Below the pieces are notes generated by a model. That model worked only from the letters and a program-made list of their open reading frames with translations. It was not told the DNA's origin and ran no database searches. From Rhodococcus oxybenzonivorans (GTDB lineage: Bacteria > Actinomycetota > Actinomycetes > Mycobacteriales > Mycobacteriaceae): a DNA stretch of 64,000 bases. Shown one piece after another: positions 17,564 through 26,786 of this stretch; positions within the stretch are counted from its first letter, which is position 1, and the number at the start of each line of letters is the position of its first letter. The translations under genes were made by a program, and so were the position numbers. Location: NCBI RefSeq assembly GCF_003130705.1, contig NZ_CP021354.1, positions 4,464,001-4,528,000 on the forward strand, written 5' to 3'.

Positions 17564-18637
17564 TCAGGACGCCGTCAAGTACGCCCGCAGGACGGTCGTG
17601 ACGTCGGTAATCTGCTGCACGGGCACGTGCTCGTCCCGCTTGTGCGCAAGATTCGGGTCGCCCGGACCGTAGTTGACGGCCGGGATACCGAGGGCCGAGA
17701 ACCGGGATACGTCCGTCCACCCGTACTTCGCCCGGAACCGGCCGCCTGCGGCCTCGATGAGGGCGGCCGCCGCAGGATCGCTCAGCCCGGGTAGGGCGCC
17801 CGGCGAGAGGTCGGTGACCTCGAAACCGAGTTCGAGCCCGTCGAAAACCTCCCGAACGTGCTCGACGGCCTGCTCGGCACTGCGGTCGGGCGCGAAGCGA
17901 AAGTTCACATCCACCTCTGCGGCATCGGGGACCACGTTCCCGGCTACTCCGCCCGCGACCCGCACCGCGGACAGGCCTTCGCGGTACACACAGCCGTCGA
18001 TGTCGACCGATCGCGCGGTGTAGTCGGCGAGGCGCTGCAGGACGGGTGCGAATCGGTGGATGGCATTGTCACCGAGCCATGACCGCGCCGAGTGTGCCCT
18101 CGTCCCGCGGGTCGTGAGGGTGACACGCAACGTTCCCTGGCACCCGGCCTCGATCTGTCCGGCCGTCGGCTCTCCCAGGATCGCCACGTCCGCCTGCAGC
18201 CATTCGGGCATCTCACGTTCGATCCGTCCGAGCCCGTTGTGGACGGCGGCAATCTCCTCGCAGTCGTAGAACACCAGCGTGAGGTCGTGCACCGGGTTCT
18301 CGATGGTGGCCGCCAGATGCAGGAACACTGCGTCACCCGACTTCATGTCGACGGTGCCGCACCCGTGCAGCAGGTCGCCCTCCCGCCGCGACGGCACGTT
18401 GTCCGCGATCGGCACCGTGTCCAGGTGTCCGGCGAGCATCACCCGACTCGGTAGCCCCCGGTTGGTCCGGGCCAGCACAGCGTTTCCGTTTCGGACGATC
18501 TCGAATCCGTTCGTCTGGGTGCGCAGGGCGGATTCGACGGCCTCGGCGATCACCGACTCGTCGTGCGAGACACTCGGGATATCCACCAGCGCGGCGGTGA
18601 GGTCGATGGGATCGGCATGCAGGTCCAGTGTGCTCAC
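17564..18637 (-). CDS. dapE: Succinyl-diaminopimelate desuccinylase
   Basis: M20 metallopeptidase-fold enzyme that hydrolyses N-succinyl-LL-diaminopimelate, giving diaminopimelate for peptidoglycan and lysine. Zinc-site motifs are [23 protein letters not shown] and [35 protein letters not shown] holds the C-terminal His ligand. The 357-residue length is normal. It is divergent from dapD; both enzymes of this pathway share the 166-base promoter region. Confidence 0.94.
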   Translation of the reverse strand: MSTLDLHADPIDLTAALVDIPSVSHDESVIAEAVESALRTQTNGFEIVRNGNAVLARTNRGLPSRVMLAGHLDTVPIADNVPSRREGDLLHGCGTVDMKSGDAVFLHLAATIENPVHDLTLVFYDCEEIAAVHNGLGRIEREMPEWLQADVAILGEPTAGQIEAGCQGTLRVTLTTRGTRAHSARSWLGDNAIHRFAPVLQRLADYTARSVDIDGCVYREGLSAVRVAGGVAGNVVPDAAEVDVNFRFAPDRSAEQAVEHVREVFDGLELGFEVTDLSPGALPGLSDPAAAALIEAAGGRFRAKYGWTDVSRFSALGIPAVNYGPGDPNLAHKRDEHVPVQQITDVTTVLRAYLTAS

Positions 18638-18789
18638 CCGTCCACCCTAAGCCGCGGACGCCTACGGTGTGCCTTGCCGCCAGCCGGCACGCGTTGTCGT
18701 GCACGCTGCCGTAGGCGGCGCAGACCTGCAGGGTTTCCCGGGACGACCCGTTGCCACCACCGCGGAGGGGCACCCCCGTGACCACCCAG

Positions 18790-18795
18790 TAACCT
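18790..18795 (+). promoter_or_regulatory. Probable -10 element for leaderless dapD
   Basis: TAACCT ends 8 bases before the dapD GTG at 18804. No ribosome-binding site is evident. Confidence 0.4.
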
Positions 18796-18803
18796 CTAGT
18801 GCC

Positions 18804-19757
18804 GTGAGCACACAGGGAGCATCAGCAGTAGGCATCGCCAACGTGACGGTCGGCGGCACGGTTCTCGACACCTGGTTCCCGGCGCCCGAGCTGGGCACCT
18901 TCGAGGAAGCGGGCACCGTCCGGGTCGAGGGTGGCGACATCCCGTCCGATCTGGCACTCCTCGCCGGACCCGACGAGGCGCGCGAGGTGGACCAGATCGT
19001 GGTTCGCACCACGATCGCCGACCTCTCGGCCCCGCCCGCGGACGCCCACGACGCCTACCTCCGCCTGCATCTTCTCTCTCATCGTCTGGTCGCACCCCAC
19101 GGTGTGAACCTCGACGGCCTGTTCGGGTTGCTGTCCAACGTGGTGTGGACCAACTTCGGTCCGTGTGCCGTCGAAGGATTCGAGAAGGTGCGTTCCCGTC
19201 TGCGAATCCGCGGCGTCGTCACCGTCTTCGGTGTCGACAAGTTCCCGCGCATGGTCGACTACGTGGTGCCCTCAGGTGTCCGCATCGCCGACGCCGATCG
19301 GGTACGCCTCGGCGCGCACCTGGCCAGCGGCACCACCGTCATGCACGAGGGATTCGTCAACTTCAACGCGGGCACACTCGGTAACTCGATGGTCGAAGGC
19401 CGCATCTCCGCCGGTGTCGTCGTCGACGACGGATCCGATGTGGGCGGCGGCGCTTCCATCATGGGCACCCTGTCCGGTGGCGGCAAGGAAACCATCTCGG
19501 TCGGCAAGCGGTGTCTGCTCGGTGCCAACGCCGGCCTCGGTATCTCGCTGGGCGACGACTGCGTGCTCGAAGCCGGTCTCTACGTCACCGCAGGCACCAA
19601 GGTCACCGGCCCCGACGGCACCGTCGTCAAGGCAAAGGAACTGAACGGCAAGTCGAACCTGCTGTTCCGCCGCAACTCGGTGTCGGGTGCCGTCGAGGTG
19701 GTGCCGTGGAAGGGCACCGGTGTCGAACTGAACGCCGCACTGCACGCAAACGACTGA
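18804..19757 (+). CDS. dapD: Tetrahydrodipicolinate N-succinyltransferase
   Basis: Transfers succinyl from succinyl-CoA to tetrahydrodipicolinate in the succinylase branch of diaminopimelate synthesis. The actinobacterial form of 317 residues has a C-terminal left-handed beta-helix ([26 protein letters not shown] and [16 protein letters not shown]). It ends with [20 protein letters not shown] 18804 gives [10 protein letters not shown], matching mycobacterial DapD length. It is divergent from dapE and 4 bases before a permease gene. Confidence 0.94.
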   Translation: MSTQGASAVGIANVTVGGTVLDTWFPAPELGTFEEAGTVRVEGGDIPSDLALLAGPDEAREVDQIVVRTTIADLSAPPADAHDAYLRLHLLSHRLVAPHGVNLDGLFGLLSNVVWTNFGPCAVEGFEKVRSRLRIRGVVTVFGVDKFPRMVDYVVPSGVRIADADRVRLGAHLASGTTVMHEGFVNFNAGTLGNSMVEGRISAGVVVDDGSDVGGGASIMGTLSGGGKETISVGKRCLLGANAGLGISLGDDCVLEAGLYVTAGTKVTGPDGTVVKAKELNGKSNLLFRRNSVSGAVEVVPWKGTGVELNAALHAND

Positions 19758-19761
19758 CTCT

Positions 19762-21174
19762 GTGAGCGGTACGCGACCACCCGACACCATGGCCGACTCG
19801 GACACCCTGGGCCGCGGCCTGAAGGTCCGCCATCTCACGATGATGGGTCTCGGCTCGGCCATCGGTGCCGGACTGTTCCTCGGTACCGGTGTCGGAATCG
19901 CCACGGCCGGTCCCGCCGTGCTCGTCTCCTACCTTCTCGCCGGCCTGATCGTGGTCTTCGTGATGCGCATGCTCGGCGAGATGGGGGCAGCGATCCCGGC
20001 CAGCGGGTCCTTCTCGCACTACGCCCGGATCGGCATCGGCGAGTGGGCCGGGTTCGTGATGGGCTGGCTCTACTGGTTCATGCTGATCATGGTTCTCGGA
20101 GCCGAGATCACCGGCGCCTCAGGCATCGTCAGCGGGTGGCTGCCCGGGGTCCCGCAGTGGGTGGTCGCCCTGGTGTTCGTGATCTTCTTCGCGGCCGTCA
20201 ACCTTGCCAAGGTCAGCAACTTCGGTGAGTTCGAATTCTGGTTCGCCGCTATCAAAGTCACCGTCATCATCGCCTTCCTCGCAATCGGTGTGTTGCTCGT
20301 GTTCGGGCTGCTCCCCGATACCGAGCCGGTCGGTACCACCAACCTCCTCGGACACGGCGGCTTCATGCCCGAAGGGTTCGCCGGTGTCGCCGCCGGTCTC
20401 CTGGTAGTGGCCTTCGCCTTCGGCGGTATCGAAATCGTCACCATCGCCGCCGCCGAGTCCGAGAACCCCGAACGGTCGATCGCCGTCGCGGTACGCAGCG
20501 TCGTCTGGCGTATCAGCGTCTTCTACATCGGCTCGATCTCGATCATGGTGCTCGTCCTCCCGTGGGACTCGTCGGACCTGAAGAGCGGACCCTTCGTGGC
20601 CGTGTTGAATCAGGCGCACCTTCCCTACGTGTCCGGATTCATGGAACTGGTCGTGGTGATCGCGTTGCTCTCGGCGTTCAACGCCAATATCTACGGCACC
20701 TCCCGGATGGCGTACTCGTTGTCCCGCCGCGGCGACGGTCCGGCGTTCATGGCCCGGATCTCCCACTCGGGGGTGCCGCTCAACGCGGTGTTGCTGTCCG
20801 TGTTCTTCGGTTTCGTCAGCGTGCTCCTCAATTGGTGGCTACCCGACGACCTGCTCGGGTTGCTTCTCAATGCCGTCGGTTCGGCGCTCCTGGTGATCTG
20901 GATCTTCATCGTCGTCTCCCACCTGAGACTGCGTCCGCGCCTCGAACGTGAGGGCAAGCTGACGGTGCGGATGTGGCTGTTCCCCTGGCTGAGCTACGCC
21001 ACGCTCGCGCTTCTCGGCGGGTTCGTCGTGCTCATGCTCTTCGACACCGACGCCCGAACCCAGCTGTTCTCGACGTGCGTGCTGTTCCTCGGAATCACCG
21101 CGCTCGCCTTCCTGAACGCGCGATACCGCAGGAAGGCCGTTCCCGCTACCGACCCCGGGCAGCGAGCGCGTTGA
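19762..21174 (+). CDS. APC-family amino-acid permease
   Basis: Membrane transporter of the amino acid/polyamine/organocation superfamily, about 12 helices and 470 residues, with the family N-terminal motif MMGLGSAIGAGLFLGTG and AFGGIEIVTIAAAESENP. It is closest in pattern to CycA/GabP/AnsP-type permeases; the substrate cannot be fixed. The GTG start is 4 bases after dapD, so it is probably co-transcribed and may serve amino-acid supply. Its 3' end overlaps the convergent VWA gene by 29 bases. Confidence 0.88.
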   Translation: MSGTRPPDTMADSDTLGRGLKVRHLTMMGLGSAIGAGLFLGTGVGIATAGPAVLVSYLLAGLIVVFVMRMLGEMGAAIPASGSFSHYARIGIGEWAGFVMGWLYWFMLIMVLGAEITGASGIVSGWLPGVPQWVVALVFVIFFAAVNLAKVSNFGEFEFWFAAIKVTVIIAFLAIGVLLVFGLLPDTEPVGTTNLLGHGGFMPEGFAGVAAGLLVVAFAFGGIEIVTIAAAESENPERSIAVAVRSVVWRISVFYIGSISIMVLVLPWDSSDLKSGPFVAVLNQAHLPYVSGFMELVVVIALLSAFNANIYGTSRMAYSLSRRGDGPAFMARISHSGVPLNAVLLSVFFGFVSVLLNWWLPDDLLGLLLNAVGSALLVIWIFIVVSHLRLRPRLEREGKLTVRMWLFPWLSYATLALLGGFVVLMLFDTDARTQLFSTCVLFLGITALAFLNARYRRKAVPATDPGQRAR

Positions 21175-22786
21175 CGAACACGTTGGAAATGTCCGCCGGA
21201 TCCTTCGCGACGTAACTCGACCCACCCGTCACCCGCGAGATCTCGGCGAGGGTAGCCGCGTCTGCGTCGTCGGTGATACCGATCGTCACGATGATGACGG
21301 GACGCGCCGGGTCCTGCTCCCGCTCGAGGATGCTCAGCAGCTGCTCCTTGGTGATGGAGTCCGGGTCTTCGTTGGCACCATCCGTCAGGATGATCACGCT
21401 GTTGACGGCGCGTGGGTCGTACGATTCCTGCACGGTCCGAAATGCGGCCAGCGCCGTGTCGTACAGCCCCGTGGCGCCGCCGACGAGGCCGTCCACCTTC
21501 TCCGCTTGCTGGGCCATGATCTGCCGTTGCGTGAGGCCGTCGACCACCGTGTCATAGCGCCGGATCGGCACCATCTCCCGGTAGTCCTGCGGTCCCCCGC
21601 CGAGCCCCTGCGAGAAGGCCCACAATCCCGCCGACACGCTGTCCGGGAACATGGCGTTCCCGGCGAGCGCGGCGTCCACCGTGAGGTCCATCCGAGATCG
21701 GTTTCCTGCCGGCGTCTCCATCGACCCCGACACATCGATGGCGACGAGGGTGCGGATGGGCAGCGCCATCAACGCCCATGCACCGAGCGCCTCCTGCAAC
21801 ACCGTTTCGTCCACCGGGCCCAGCTCGGGGACCTCACCGACCCCGCGCCCGTCAGGCAATTGGCTGCCATCCGGGCCACGAAACCCACTGTCCTGCAGCA
21901 CGGTTCGAGCGGATTCACTCCCGAGAACTCCCGCGACGGCGCGCGCGACCTGAGTGGCCTTGTAGTGGCGGTCCGGTGCCGGCGACGTGACGACCAGAGG
22001 ATAATTCATGAACGTGCTGCCCGTCGGAGGCACCGTCGCAGCGAGCGCCTGACCGGTATCGGCGTTGTAGTCCGCTACGGCCTGTTCGGTGGCGACGGCG
22101 ACGCCGCCGTTGTCGGCTACCCCGCGCAGCATCTCTTCGCCGATGGGTTCGTCTGCGGTGCGCGCACTCTCCTCCTGCGCGAGGGGCACCAGGGCGGCCC
22201 GCACGGTGCCTGCGGACACCGGGTCCGATCGGCCTTCCGCGAGGGCTGCATCGATCGGCCCCTGTGCGACGCCTGTGACGAGCGGATTACCGAGCTGCAG
22301 TTCTTTCAACTGCAGCGCAGCAAGCCAGGTCTCGGCCGCCGGCGCCTCATCTTCGCGGGACACCAGGACGATGGGCGAAGACGCGACCGACCCCGTCATC
22401 ACTTCCACCGGACCCGCAGCGGTGAGTGCCGCTTTCCCTACCCACGCCCCGGTGTCGGGGATCCACAAGTCGGGAGCGTCGGCGCCCTTGCCCAACCGTC
22501 CGGCTACGTCACCCGAGGTGGCAGCGCTGACGGCGATGGTGGCGCAACCCGTGTCGGTGTCCGTCGCCGCGCTCAGAATGTCGGTGACCGCCGGCGCGAT
22601 ACTCGGGTCCGCCGCAAGGGTGTAATCGACCAGGTGGTCGCAGCCACCGGTCCAGGAACGCACCGCTTGCACGATGACGACGACGGACACGACCAGACCG
22701 ATGACCACGGCGGCGCAGACGATGTAGAAACCGAGGGAACGGCCACCGCGCTCGTCGTGCGTACTCGAATGACGACCTCCGGCCAT
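21146..22786 (-). CDS. Membrane-anchored substrate-binding-like/VWA domain protein
   Basis: A 546-residue exported protein. A single N-terminal membrane helix (about 18-38) is followed by an extracytoplasmic domain of about 280 residues that resembles an ABC solute-binding protein (DLWIPDTGAWV, SSPIVLVSRED, NYPLVVTSP). A C-terminal von Willebrand A domain follows, with an intact MIDAS (DVSGS near residue 351, then a Thr in TGLYD and the Asp of LTDGAN). ATG 22786 is chosen because AGGAAGG lies 6 bases upstream; an ATG at 22858 has no such site. Function is unknown; metal-dependent protein binding at the cell surface is inferred from the VWA domain. Confidence 0.78.
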   Translation of the reverse strand: MAGGRHSSTHDERGGRSLGFYIVCAAVVIGLVVSVVVIVQAVRSWTGGCDHLVDYTLAADPSIAPAVTDILSAATDTDTGCATIAVSAATSGDVAGRLGKGADAPDLWIPDTGAWVGKAALTAAGPVEVMTGSVASSPIVLVSREDEAPAAETWLAALQLKELQLGNPLVTGVAQGPIDAALAEGRSDPVSAGTVRAALVPLAQEESARTADEPIGEEMLRGVADNGGVAVATEQAVADYNADTGQALAATVPPTGSTFMNYPLVVTSPAPDRHYKATQVARAVAGVLGSESARTVLQDSGFRGPDGSQLPDGRGVGEVPELGPVDETVLQEALGAWALMALPIRTLVAIDVSGSMETPAGNRSRMDLTVDAALAGNAMFPDSVSAGLWAFSQGLGGGPQDYREMVPIRRYDTVVDGLTQRQIMAQQAEKVDGLVGGATGLYDTALAAFRTVQESYDPRAVNSVIILTDGANEDPDSITKEQLLSILEREQDPARPVIIVTIGITDDADAATLAEISRVTGGSSYVAKDPADISNVFVNALAARGR

Positions 22787-22891
22787 CGCCTGCCTTCCTG
22801 ACTTTTCGGTCACGACGCGACCGACGACCCACCCCCGACCCATTATGATCCGCCACACATCGTAGCGAAGAGGCTGTTCGCCGAACTCGCA

Positions 22892-24130
22892 CTACTGACG
22901 CGGATGGGCTTGCTCGAGGCGCCGGGCGATGAGGGCCGCTTGGATGTGCCGAAGCCCGGACGGACGGGTGGGGTCGAACCCAGTGAGCTGAGCTACCCGC
23001 TTGAGCCGGTAGTCGACGGTGTTCGCGTGGACGTGCATCTTCTTCGCGGTCCGCTGGCGGTTCAGATCGTAACTGATATGGACCTCGAGCGTCTCGACGA
23101 GTTCCGGTGAATCGTCGAGCGGCTCGAGCAGACTCGCGAGATGCGTTCGCCCCGGCCCATGCCGGGTGAGCTGAAACTCGAGGGCGAGGTCGTCCATGCG
23201 ATACATCCCCGGCGGCCGGGACAGCTGACGGACGAGGTCGAGAAGTTCGTGGACCTCGTCGGCGGCACTGGGGATCCGGTCGATGCGTGCGGCGGCGACG
23301 GCCGCCGTCACGTCCATCTCCGAAGCTTGGCCGAGCCTGCGCACGAGGTTCTCCAGTTCCGCCGGTGTCGGTGTGCCCGGGAGGAGGATCGTGCCGCCCT
23401 CTTCGCTGAGGAGTGCGAGTGGCGCACCACCGCAGGCGTCCGAGACGGCCGCCTGGATACGTCGGGTCCGCCGCCGGATCCCCACCGCTTCGGGCAGTTG
23501 CGGGTTCGCGTCCGCACTATACGGCGGCACCGACAACCCGATCACGACATAGTTCTCCACCAATCCGATCCCGGACTGTCGGGCCAGAGGCACCGGATTA
23601 CGCCCACTCAGGAGGGCGGTGACCATCGCTTGCGCCGCCGAGTTCCGTTCGCTGGTCAACGCCTCGACCTCCGCCATGTAGCTGGACGTGGCGGCGATCG
23701 TCACGCTTTCCACCAGTGCAAGCAAAAGTCGGGATCCCGCGACGACGTCGGCCAGATCCTCCGCGCGAGCTCTGGAGACGATCACGTCCCACCCACGGCG
23801 GATTCCTTCGTGGTAGACGTGCAGGACGGATTTCAGTGGAACACCCTCACGCGCCCATTGGGAAGCGATCGTTCGCAGCGGATCCAGGTCCTCCTCTGCG
23901 GGTTCGCTTCTGGTGTCGAACATCGAAATCCCCAGCTGCAGGCAATGAACCGTCACCTCGGTGACGTCGCTCTCGGACTGCTTACCCGGAACCGTTCCGG
24001 GCGACGTGCTCTCGGTGGCGAATCGGGAGACCAGATGACGGGCCAGCGACTGGAAGTTGCGTAGTGGCTCCGACGCCGGTTTGCCATCCATCATGATGCC
24101 CTGGCCGGTCTCCGAATTATTATCAGCCAC
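22892..24130 (-). CDS. PucR-family transcriptional regulator (first of a pair)
   Basis: A 412-residue CdaR/PucR-type regulator. The N-terminal half is helical, a GGDEF-like central domain spans about 170-300, and the C-terminal PucR HTH follows (LVETLEVHISYDLNRQRTAKKMHVHANTVDYRLKRV). GTG 24130 has AGGGAG 9 bases upstream. It is very similar throughout to the regulator at 25368-26606, so the pair came from duplication. It is divergent from the desaturase-like gene and probably acts on it. Effectors are unknown. Confidence 0.85.
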   Translation of the reverse strand: MADNNSETGQGIMMDGKPASEPLRNFQSLARHLVSRFATESTSPGTVPGKQSESDVTEVTVHCLQLGISMFDTRSEPAEEDLDPLRTIASQWAREGVPLKSVLHVYHEGIRRGWDVIVSRARAEDLADVVAGSRLLLALVESVTIAATSSYMAEVEALTSERNSAAQAMVTALLSGRNPVPLARQSGIGLVENYVVIGLSVPPYSADANPQLPEAVGIRRRTRRIQAAVSDACGGAPLALLSEEGGTILLPGTPTPAELENLVRRLGQASEMDVTAAVAAARIDRIPSAADEVHELLDLVRQLSRPPGMYRMDDLALEFQLTRHGPGRTHLASLLEPLDDSPELVETLEVHISYDLNRQRTAKKMHVHANTVDYRLKRVAQLTGFDPTRPSGLRHIQAALIARRLEQAHPRQ

Positions 24131-24381
24131 AGCATTTCTCCCTCTAGCTCTATGGCGCCGGACAGATCTCGCGCCGACATGAGTCGCCGAAGGTTACTGC
24201 ACGCGAGGAACTCACGCACCCACTTCTCGCAGATGGTCGGCGGCCCCTTGTGAGGCTCGACAAGCGGAGACCGGCGCCGCTGCGAACTCCACCAAGAAAG
24301 CCGAAGAAGACTGGCATGAATTCGCGCGCGCAGCCTAGGGTCCGTCAGTCACCCGCCCTGTTGCCGCCTCGAAGGATCCCC

Positions 24382-25425
24382 ATGACTGCTCGCTCCAGCG
24401 TGACGATGCCGATCCCGCAGGGGCCCCGGAACACGCAGCTCCCGCAACGCCAGTTACTCCGTGAACTGCAGACGACCGCGGAGGAGAATCTGCGACGCCA
24501 CCGCAAGGCCCTCGACGACTGGCATCCGCACGACTACCTCCCGCTGAATGGCGGAACCCCGCCACCGAGGATGATGTACCCGGAACGCCGCGAACTCGAT
24601 GATGTCGCGGAGGCGGCAATGATCATCACCTTGCTCACGGCAGACAACCTGCCTTCAGGCTTGCAGCAGATGACCGACAGCGTCGCGAAGGACAGCGCCT
24701 GGGCGACGTGGGTGCGGATGTGGACTGCCGAGAACGACCGGCATTACGTCGTCCTGCGCGACTACCTGGTGAAGCTCCGTGGGGTCGACCCTGTGGCGCT
24801 CGAACGCGCCCGGATGGAGAACATGACCGTCGGAATTTCCTGCGCGCTCGAAGGTGCCAGCCTGCTTCATTCCCTTGCGTCCGTCACGTTGCAGGAACTC
24901 GCCACCCGGGTGGCGCACCAGAATATCGGCCCGGTGTGCGGCGACCCACTCGCCGGAAGAATCCTCACGCGGATCGGGGACGAAAAGGACCTGCACACAA
25001 TTTTCTACCGGAACCTGTGTGCGGCGGCACTGGAATTGACCCCGGATCAGGCCGTCCGGGCGGTGGGCGACGTGGTGTTGAACTTCCAGATGCCCGGGGT
25101 GACTCGGCCGGGCTTCCGGCACACTGCGACTCGGATGGCGCAGTACGGGATCTACGACATTCGGCAGCACCTCGACCAGGTGCTGCGCCCCACCCTGGAG
25201 GAGTGGAAGCTATTCGAACGCAACGACTTCGGCAAGGAAGGCGAGCAGGTTCGCGAATGCATCGGCCGACATCTCGAGGACCTGGAGATGCAGGCCCGGC
25301 GGTTCGAACAATCGCGGGACCGCACCTGTTCCCCGACACCGAACTCGCGGGCCGAGGAACCCGGCGGTCAGCGTTCGCGTTGGGCCACCTCGAGTTTCCG
25401 GGCCACCAGTGCGGCCTGTATCTGA
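24382..25425 (+). CDS. Acyl-ACP desaturase (DesA)-like protein with a degenerate di-iron site
   Basis: A 347-residue protein aligned with mycobacterial DesA soluble desaturases (DWHPHDYLPL near the N-terminus, WVRMWTAENDRH, LQELATRVAHQN, LHTIFYR, FQMPG). The iron-ligand positions are altered. The first Glu (EDNLP in DesA1) is Ala in TADNLPS; the ExxH Glu is Asn in NDRH; the second ExxH Glu is Lys in KDLH. Both His and the QELAT Glu remain. ATG 24382 has AAGGA 9 bases upstream; starts at 24316 and 24250 are weaker. The last 35 residues look like read-through, and 58 bases overlap the next gene. Desaturase activity is doubtful; a binding or regulatory role is inferred. Confidence 0.75.
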   Translation: MTARSSVTMPIPQGPRNTQLPQRQLLRELQTTAEENLRRHRKALDDWHPHDYLPLNGGTPPPRMMYPERRELDDVAEAAMIITLLTADNLPSGLQQMTDSVAKDSAWATWVRMWTAENDRHYVVLRDYLVKLRGVDPVALERARMENMTVGISCALEGASLLHSLASVTLQELATRVAHQNIGPVCGDPLAGRILTRIGDEKDLHTIFYRNLCAAALELTPDQAVRAVGDVVLNFQMPGVTRPGFRHTATRMAQYGIYDIRQHLDQVLRPTLEEWKLFERNDFGKEGEQVRECIGRHLEDLEMQARRFEQSRDRTCSPTPNSRAEEPGGQRSRWATSSFRATSAACI

Positions 25426-26606
25426 CGCAATCCGGAAGGTCGTGTCGGGTCACACCCGGTCAGCTGCGCTATTCGCTTCAGCCGATAGTCGACCGTGTTG
25501 GTGTGTAGGTGCATCTTCTTCGCGGTGCGCTGACGGTTCAGGTCGTGGCCGATGTGTACTTCGAGGGTTTCGACCAGCTCGGGTGAGTTCTGCAACGGAT
25601 CGAGAAGGCGTGCGAGGTGTGTGCGACCTGGGCCGGGACGGGTGAGCTGATACTCGAGTGCCAGATCATTCATCTCGTACAGTCCTGGAGCCAAGGCCAG
25701 CTGATGCGCGAGGTCGAGAAGTTCGTGTACCTGCTCGGCGGCCGTCGGGATGTCCGCCGTACGCACCCGGCTCACCGTCGCGGTCAGCGGCACTTCGGCG
25801 GCCGCGCCGATGCGGTCGAGCAGCGACACGATCCACGCCCGCTCGGGCGAGCCGGGAAGCAGGATGGTGCCGCCATCGGGACTCAGGGAACACAGGGCCG
25901 CCCCGCCGGAGGCCTCGGAAAGTTCGATCTGCAGACGCCGTAGCTTTTGCCGCGCCACCACGGCCTTGCGCCGGTGAGCGACTGCCTCGGCCGGATGCGG
26001 CGGTACCGCAAGGCCCATGACGACGTAGTTCTCGGCCGGCTCCACCCCCGCATGCCGGGCGGCCGACGCTGCCTTCCGGCCGCTGAGGAGGGCGGTGACG
26101 AGGTTGACGGCGGCGCCGTCGCGCTCACTGTTGACCGCCTCGAGTTCATTGACGTAGCTGGTTGTGGCCGCGACCGTCACGCACTCGAGAAGCGCGAACA
26201 TCACCTTCTGGATGACCAGAAGGCCCGGCAGGTCCTCTTCGCGGGCGTTGGCCGCCGCAAGGTCGCCGGCCTTGGTGATTCCCTCATGGAGGATGCGCAG
26301 AACCAGCGTCAAGGGGAAGCCCTCGCGGGCCCACCGAGCCGAGGCGTCCCGCACTTCGGCGAGATCTTCTTCGGTGGGCGAAGTTCCCTCATCGAGCATC
26401 TGGATGCCGAGGCGCAGGCACACGACCGTGAAATCGGTGACGTCGCTCTGGAGTTGCTCACCGGGCAGAGAACCGCAAGGAGTCACGTTGTCCGCGAAAT
26501 GCCGTACGAGTTTTCGTGCGACTGCGTGCGTGTCGCGTAAAGGGGCAGACGCCGGCCTACCGTCGACGAGAATCTGCAAACCCGCCCCCGCACTGTGATC
26601 TGTCAT
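25368..26606 (-). CDS. PucR-family transcriptional regulator (second of a pair)
   Basis: Same architecture as its paralogue at 22892-24130, with C-terminal HTH LVETLEVHIGHDLNRQRTAKKMHLHTNTVDYRLKRI. In M. tuberculosis the PucR-like Rv1186c lies next to pruA-pruB and activates proline catabolism. Here pruB-pruA lie about 3.4 kb upstream of this gene's start on the same strand, so this copy is a candidate proline-utilisation regulator. ATG 26606 is chosen from several close starts (GTG 26618, ATG 26615), with GGAG 11 bases upstream. Its 3' end overlaps the desaturase-like gene. Confidence 0.83.
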   Translation of the reverse strand: MTDHSAGAGLQILVDGRPASAPLRDTHAVARKLVRHFADNVTPCGSLPGEQLQSDVTDFTVVCLRLGIQMLDEGTSPTEEDLAEVRDASARWAREGFPLTLVLRILHEGITKAGDLAAANAREEDLPGLLVIQKVMFALLECVTVAATTSYVNELEAVNSERDGAAVNLVTALLSGRKAASAARHAGVEPAENYVVMGLAVPPHPAEAVAHRRKAVVARQKLRRLQIELSEASGGAALCSLSPDGGTILLPGSPERAWIVSLLDRIGAAAEVPLTATVSRVRTADIPTAAEQVHELLDLAHQLALAPGLYEMNDLALEYQLTRPGPGRTHLARLLDPLQNSPELVETLEVHIGHDLNRQRTAKKMHLHTNTVDYRLKRIAQLTGCDPTRPSGLRQIQAALVARKLEVAQRER

Positions 26607-26786
26607 AGATCTCATCACTCCAATATGTGGATGACACCGAACTTGCGCACCATCGACATCACGTGCACATAACGAGGGTTCGCTTCTATAACTGTTTTAT
26701 CACGACAACGCTCTGTGCAGGGGGAATACGGCGATGTGCGGACGACAAGTCGGTCGAGAGCAGACCCGGCACCGGCCGGGCAGACC

